This document shows positions 7,040 to 8,116 of a DNA stretch of 8,116 nucleotides, piece by piece. The stretch comes from Hyphomicrobiaceae bacterium (lineage in GTDB: Bacteria; Pseudomonadota; Alphaproteobacteria; Rhizobiales; Hyphomicrobiaceae): contig JABSQE010000178.1 in assembly GCA_013214245.1 (NCBI GenBank), positions 1 through 8,116 on the forward strand, in the 5' to 3' direction. Both the position numbers and the translations under genes were made by a program. The first letter of the stretch is position 1. Each line of letters starts with the position of its first letter. The notes under the pieces are model-generated. The model did no database searches and was not told the DNA's origin. It worked only from the letters and a program-made list of their open reading frames with translations.

Positions 7040-7140
7040 CAGCTTAGGGCGCCAGTCAGCTATGAATAAAAATATGTGCGAGTTATCGACACTTAATCTA
7101 AAAGAAATTTCAACCACTCAATCGGGGGTGTGCATAACAC

Positions 7141-7785
7141 CTAGTTCGATTCAATAGCGTGTTTTGAAGCTTTTTCATCACCAGGAAGCGGACATCCCAT
7201 GCCATCCCATGGACTTTGGAAATCAAAACTTCGATATTCTTGGGTTAACCTAACAGGTTCATATACCACTCGTTTCTGTTCCTCATCATAACGGACTTCA
7301 ACGTGGCCTGTTAATGGAAAATCTTTGCGTAGCGGGTGCCCTTGAAAACCGTAATCTGTTAGAAGACGCCGTAAATCTGGGTGATCTGAAAACAAAATCC
7401 CAAACATGTCGTATGCTTCTCGTTCAAACCAGTTAGCAGCTGGAAAAACGGGGATAGAGGATGGCACAGGGTCGCGTTCAGTTGTTTTCAACTTAATACG
7501 AATGCGCTGGTTAAGCCGCGGAGACAGCAAATGATAAACAACCTCGAACCTATTTTCACGATCAGGCCAATCCACACCACAAATGTCAATTAAAACTTCA
7601 AATTGACACCTTGCTTCGTCACGTAGATATTTCAAAATATTGACTATACTAGATCGCCTAACCTCGACAGTAAGCTCTCCATAGTTAATTTCACTTGTTA
7701 GTACGTTACTTCCCAGCTGCAGCGCCAAGTCATCGCGCAAATCAGTAAGTTCAGCTGTTTTTTTAATATGAACGTTGTTAGCCAT
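7141..7785 (-). CDS. nuoC: NADH-quinone oxidoreductase subunit C (NuoC, 30-kDa subunit)
   Basis: NuoC is the 30-kDa-type subunit of the complex I peripheral arm, packed against NuoD and NuoB. The 214-residue product ends in the classic family signature: WFEREAYDMFGI, HPDLRRLLTDYGF, then GHPLRKDFPL. Earlier, FEVLIDICGVDWPDR and FEVVYHLLS mark the N-terminal domain. I chose the ATG at 7783-7785, which is preceded by AAGAAG a few bases upstream. A TTG at 7831-7833 would add 16 residues rich in Ser, Lys and Asn that do not resemble the family. NuoC is a separate protein here, unlike the NuoCD fusion of enterobacteria. It follows nuoB by 77 bases and probably shares its transcript. No key motif is missing. 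Confidence 0.95.
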   Translation of the reverse strand: MANNVHIKKTAELTDLRDDLALQLGSNVLTSEINYGELTVEVRRSSIVNILKYLRDEARCQFEVLIDICGVDWPDRENRFEVVYHLLSPRLNQRIRIKLKTTERDPVPSSIPVFPAANWFEREAYDMFGILFSDHPDLRRLLTDYGFQGHPLRKDFPLTGHVEVRYDEEQKRVVYEPVRLTQEYRSFDFQSPWDGMGCPLPGDEKASKHAIESN

Positions 7786-7862
7786 GTCATTCTTCTTGTC
7801 TTTATTACTCAACGAACTGATTTTTGAACTCAAATTTTGTGGAACAACATGTTCGTATAAAG

Positions 7863-8116
7863 TTACCGCGCAATAGTTCCCGTACGACGTATTTTTTTTT
7901 GCAGTAATAAAATCCCATACACCAAAGCCTCAGCAGTAGGAGGACAACCCGGAACGTAAATATCTACGGGAACGACGCGATCGCAACCACGAACTACCGC
8001 GTAGGAATAGTGATAGTAACCTCCACCGTTTGCACATGACCCCATAGAAATTACATATCGAGGTTCTGGCATTTGATCGTACACTTTGCGCAAGGCAGGT
8101 GCCATTTTATTAGTTA
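7863..8116 (-). CDS. nuoB: NADH-quinone oxidoreductase subunit B (NuoB), C-terminal part
   Basis: This is the C-terminal half of NuoB (PSST/20-kDa type), the subunit that holds iron-sulfur cluster N2 and hands electrons to quinone at the NuoD interface. The frame is open to the window edge: TNK precedes the first Met in view (8103-8105), so that Met is internal and the true start lies to the right. The visible segment has KMAPALRKVYDQMPEP, then MGSCANGGGYYHYSY and VDIYVPGCPP. The Cys of SCANGG and the Cys of PGCPP are two of the four N2 ligands; the tandem Cys pair lies outside the window. The end, LLLQKKIRRTGTIAR, is typical. It is the first of three complex I genes read leftward. Confidence 0.95.
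   Translation of the reverse strand, partial: TNKMAPALRKVYDQMPEPRYVISMGSCANGGGYYHYSYAVVRGCDRVVPVDIYVPGCPPTAEALVYGILLLQKKIRRTGTIAR

Noticed and set aside
6935..7117. Minus-strand 60-codon frame across the nuoC-nuoD gap
   Set aside because: It overlaps the start of nuoD in another frame and shows no resemblance to a known small complex I or other protein.

Overview
The window looks like ordinary chromosomal housekeeping sequence from an alphaproteobacterium with an AT-rich, partly eroded genome. Three observations point to Alphaproteobacteria. NuoC and NuoD are separate proteins of alphaproteobacterial type, the DNA polymerase III chi subunit is a 150-residue alpha-type HolC, and a YfgM-like protein, BamB and Der lie in the order common in that class. 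Intact genes cover only about 77% of the window (hand sum). The gaps are much poorer in G+C than the genes: positions 5401-5460 hold 10 G/C of 60, whereas positions 5881-5940 inside nuoD hold 24 of 60. Slack spacing between normally tight neighbours, together with well-conserved proteins, suggests a host-associated or otherwise reductively evolving lineage. Reduced Rhodospirillales-like symbionts such as the tunicate symbiont Endolissoclinum would fit, but the window does not prove any particular organism.

Layout on the + strand: the last 65 codons of a CrtI-type phytoene desaturase (1-198); a 339-base gap; a membrane-anchored YfgM-like TPR protein (538-1254) followed 20 bases later by the BamB lipoprotein (1275-2624); a 309-base gap ending in a plausible sigma70-type promoter; the ribosome-assembly GTPase Der (2934-4340) with a hairpin just after its stop; a 553-base gap; and HolC (4894-5346). 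A 434-base, very AT-rich gap then separates HolC from a convergent minus-strand block, read right to left: nuoB (5' end outside the window), nuoC and nuoD. These encode three adjoining subunits of the peripheral arm of respiratory complex I. nuoD is followed by a terminator-like hairpin and not by nuoE.

The genes fall into four functions: envelope biogenesis (YfgM-like protein and BamB, handling proteins at the Sec translocon and delivering them to the BAM complex), 50S ribosome maturation (Der), replication (HolC, linking the clamp loader to SSB) and aerobic energy metabolism (NuoBCD). The phytoene desaturase fragment shows a retained carotenoid or related isoprenoid branch. I found no mobile element, CRISPR array, tRNA, rRNA or clear novel system. 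The points worth a second look concern genome organisation: a split nuo cluster, an apparent promoter inside it, and loosened operons.
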